A stretch of 5,589 nucleotides of DNA, from contig PMCR01000520.1 in NCBI GenBank assembly GCA_003155465.1, positions 1 through 5,589 on the forward strand. Direction: 5' to 3'. The position numbers and the translations under genes were made by a program. The notes under the pieces are model-generated. The model worked only from the letters and a program-made list of their open reading frames with translations. It was not told where the DNA came from and did not search any database. The number at the start of each line of letters is the position of its first letter. The stretch's first letter is position 1. Source of the stretch: Myxococcales bacterium. Its GTDB lineage: Bacteria; Myxococcota; Polyangia; Fen-1088. This document shows, one piece after another, positions 5,496-5,589 of the stretch.

Positions 5496-5589
5496 ATGCT
5501 CAATCTCGCCGGCGTTGTCTCGGTCATCATGCTTACGCAGGGTGGGGCGCTTCCCGGACCGCAGCGGCCGAATCCCGCGGCGGCTCATC
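5496..5589 (+). CDS. Possible start of a secreted or membrane protein (runs off right edge)
   Basis: From ATG 5496 the frame is open to the edge (31 codons). The first 18 residues are mostly hydrophobic (MLNLAGVVSVIMLTQGGA), followed by a Pro-rich stretch (LPGPQRPNPAAAH), as in a signal peptide followed by a linker. No clear Shine-Dalgarno precedes it. The same frame is open further upstream, so GTG 5475 or ATG 5409 (overlapping the previous gene by 19 bp) are alternative starts. It lies 68 nt after the glycine-rich lipoprotein gene and could be co-transcribed with it. Too short to identify. Confidence 0.35.
   Translation, partial: MLNLAGVVSVIMLTQGGALPGPQRPNPAAAH

Noticed and set aside
5460..5500. 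TTGACA and TATGCT as a promoter
   Set aside because: The two hexamers are 29 nt apart, far from the usual 16-18 nt, so the match is probably chance.

Overview
The window looks like high-GC Myxococcota (myxobacterial, Polyangiales-like) DNA. Three things point there: a eukaryotic-type Ser/Thr kinase with the HRDLKPGN signature, a lipoprotein with a long Gly/Thr/Ala-rich linker and Cys-rich tail, and a kelch-repeat gene with nearly identical repeats. This assignment is inferred from gene style; there is no marker gene.

Layout. 1-653 (minus) is the N-terminal part of a Ser/Thr protein kinase that runs off the left edge; an 18-bp palindrome lies 81 nt before its GTG start. 914-1147 (minus) is the C-terminal two thirds of a four-helix-bundle (IVP/TIGR02436-like) protein. 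1203-1370 (plus) is a short remnant of a GDSL/SGNH esterase of the rhamnogalacturonan-acetylesterase type. 1394-2311 (plus) is an intact EamA/DMT-family transporter. It meets tail to tail, with a 64-bp overlap, a KdgF-like cupin at 2248-2637 (minus). Upstream of the cupin on the same strand is a secreted Cys-rich putative lipoprotein (2702-3214). 3397-4200 (plus) is a six-motif kelch beta-propeller gene whose 5' end is missing or frameshifted. 4201-4554 has no gene but carries inverted repeats, the last of which overlaps the start codon of a 290-residue lipoprotein (4555-5427, plus). That protein has a glycine-rich stalk and two tandem eight-cysteine modules. A possible new secreted ORF starts near 5496 and runs off the right edge.

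How the genes may relate. This is not one clear operon. The esterase remnant and the KdgF-like cupin both suggest pectin or uronate metabolism, and the EamA carrier between them could move a small metabolite, but that link is inference. The rest reads as an accessory region of surface lipoproteins and decayed genes. I found no mobile-element gene, CRISPR array, tRNA, rRNA or complete defence system. The least described items are the duplicated eight-Cys lipoprotein with its start-codon hairpin, and the small eight-Cys lipoprotein at 2702-3214.
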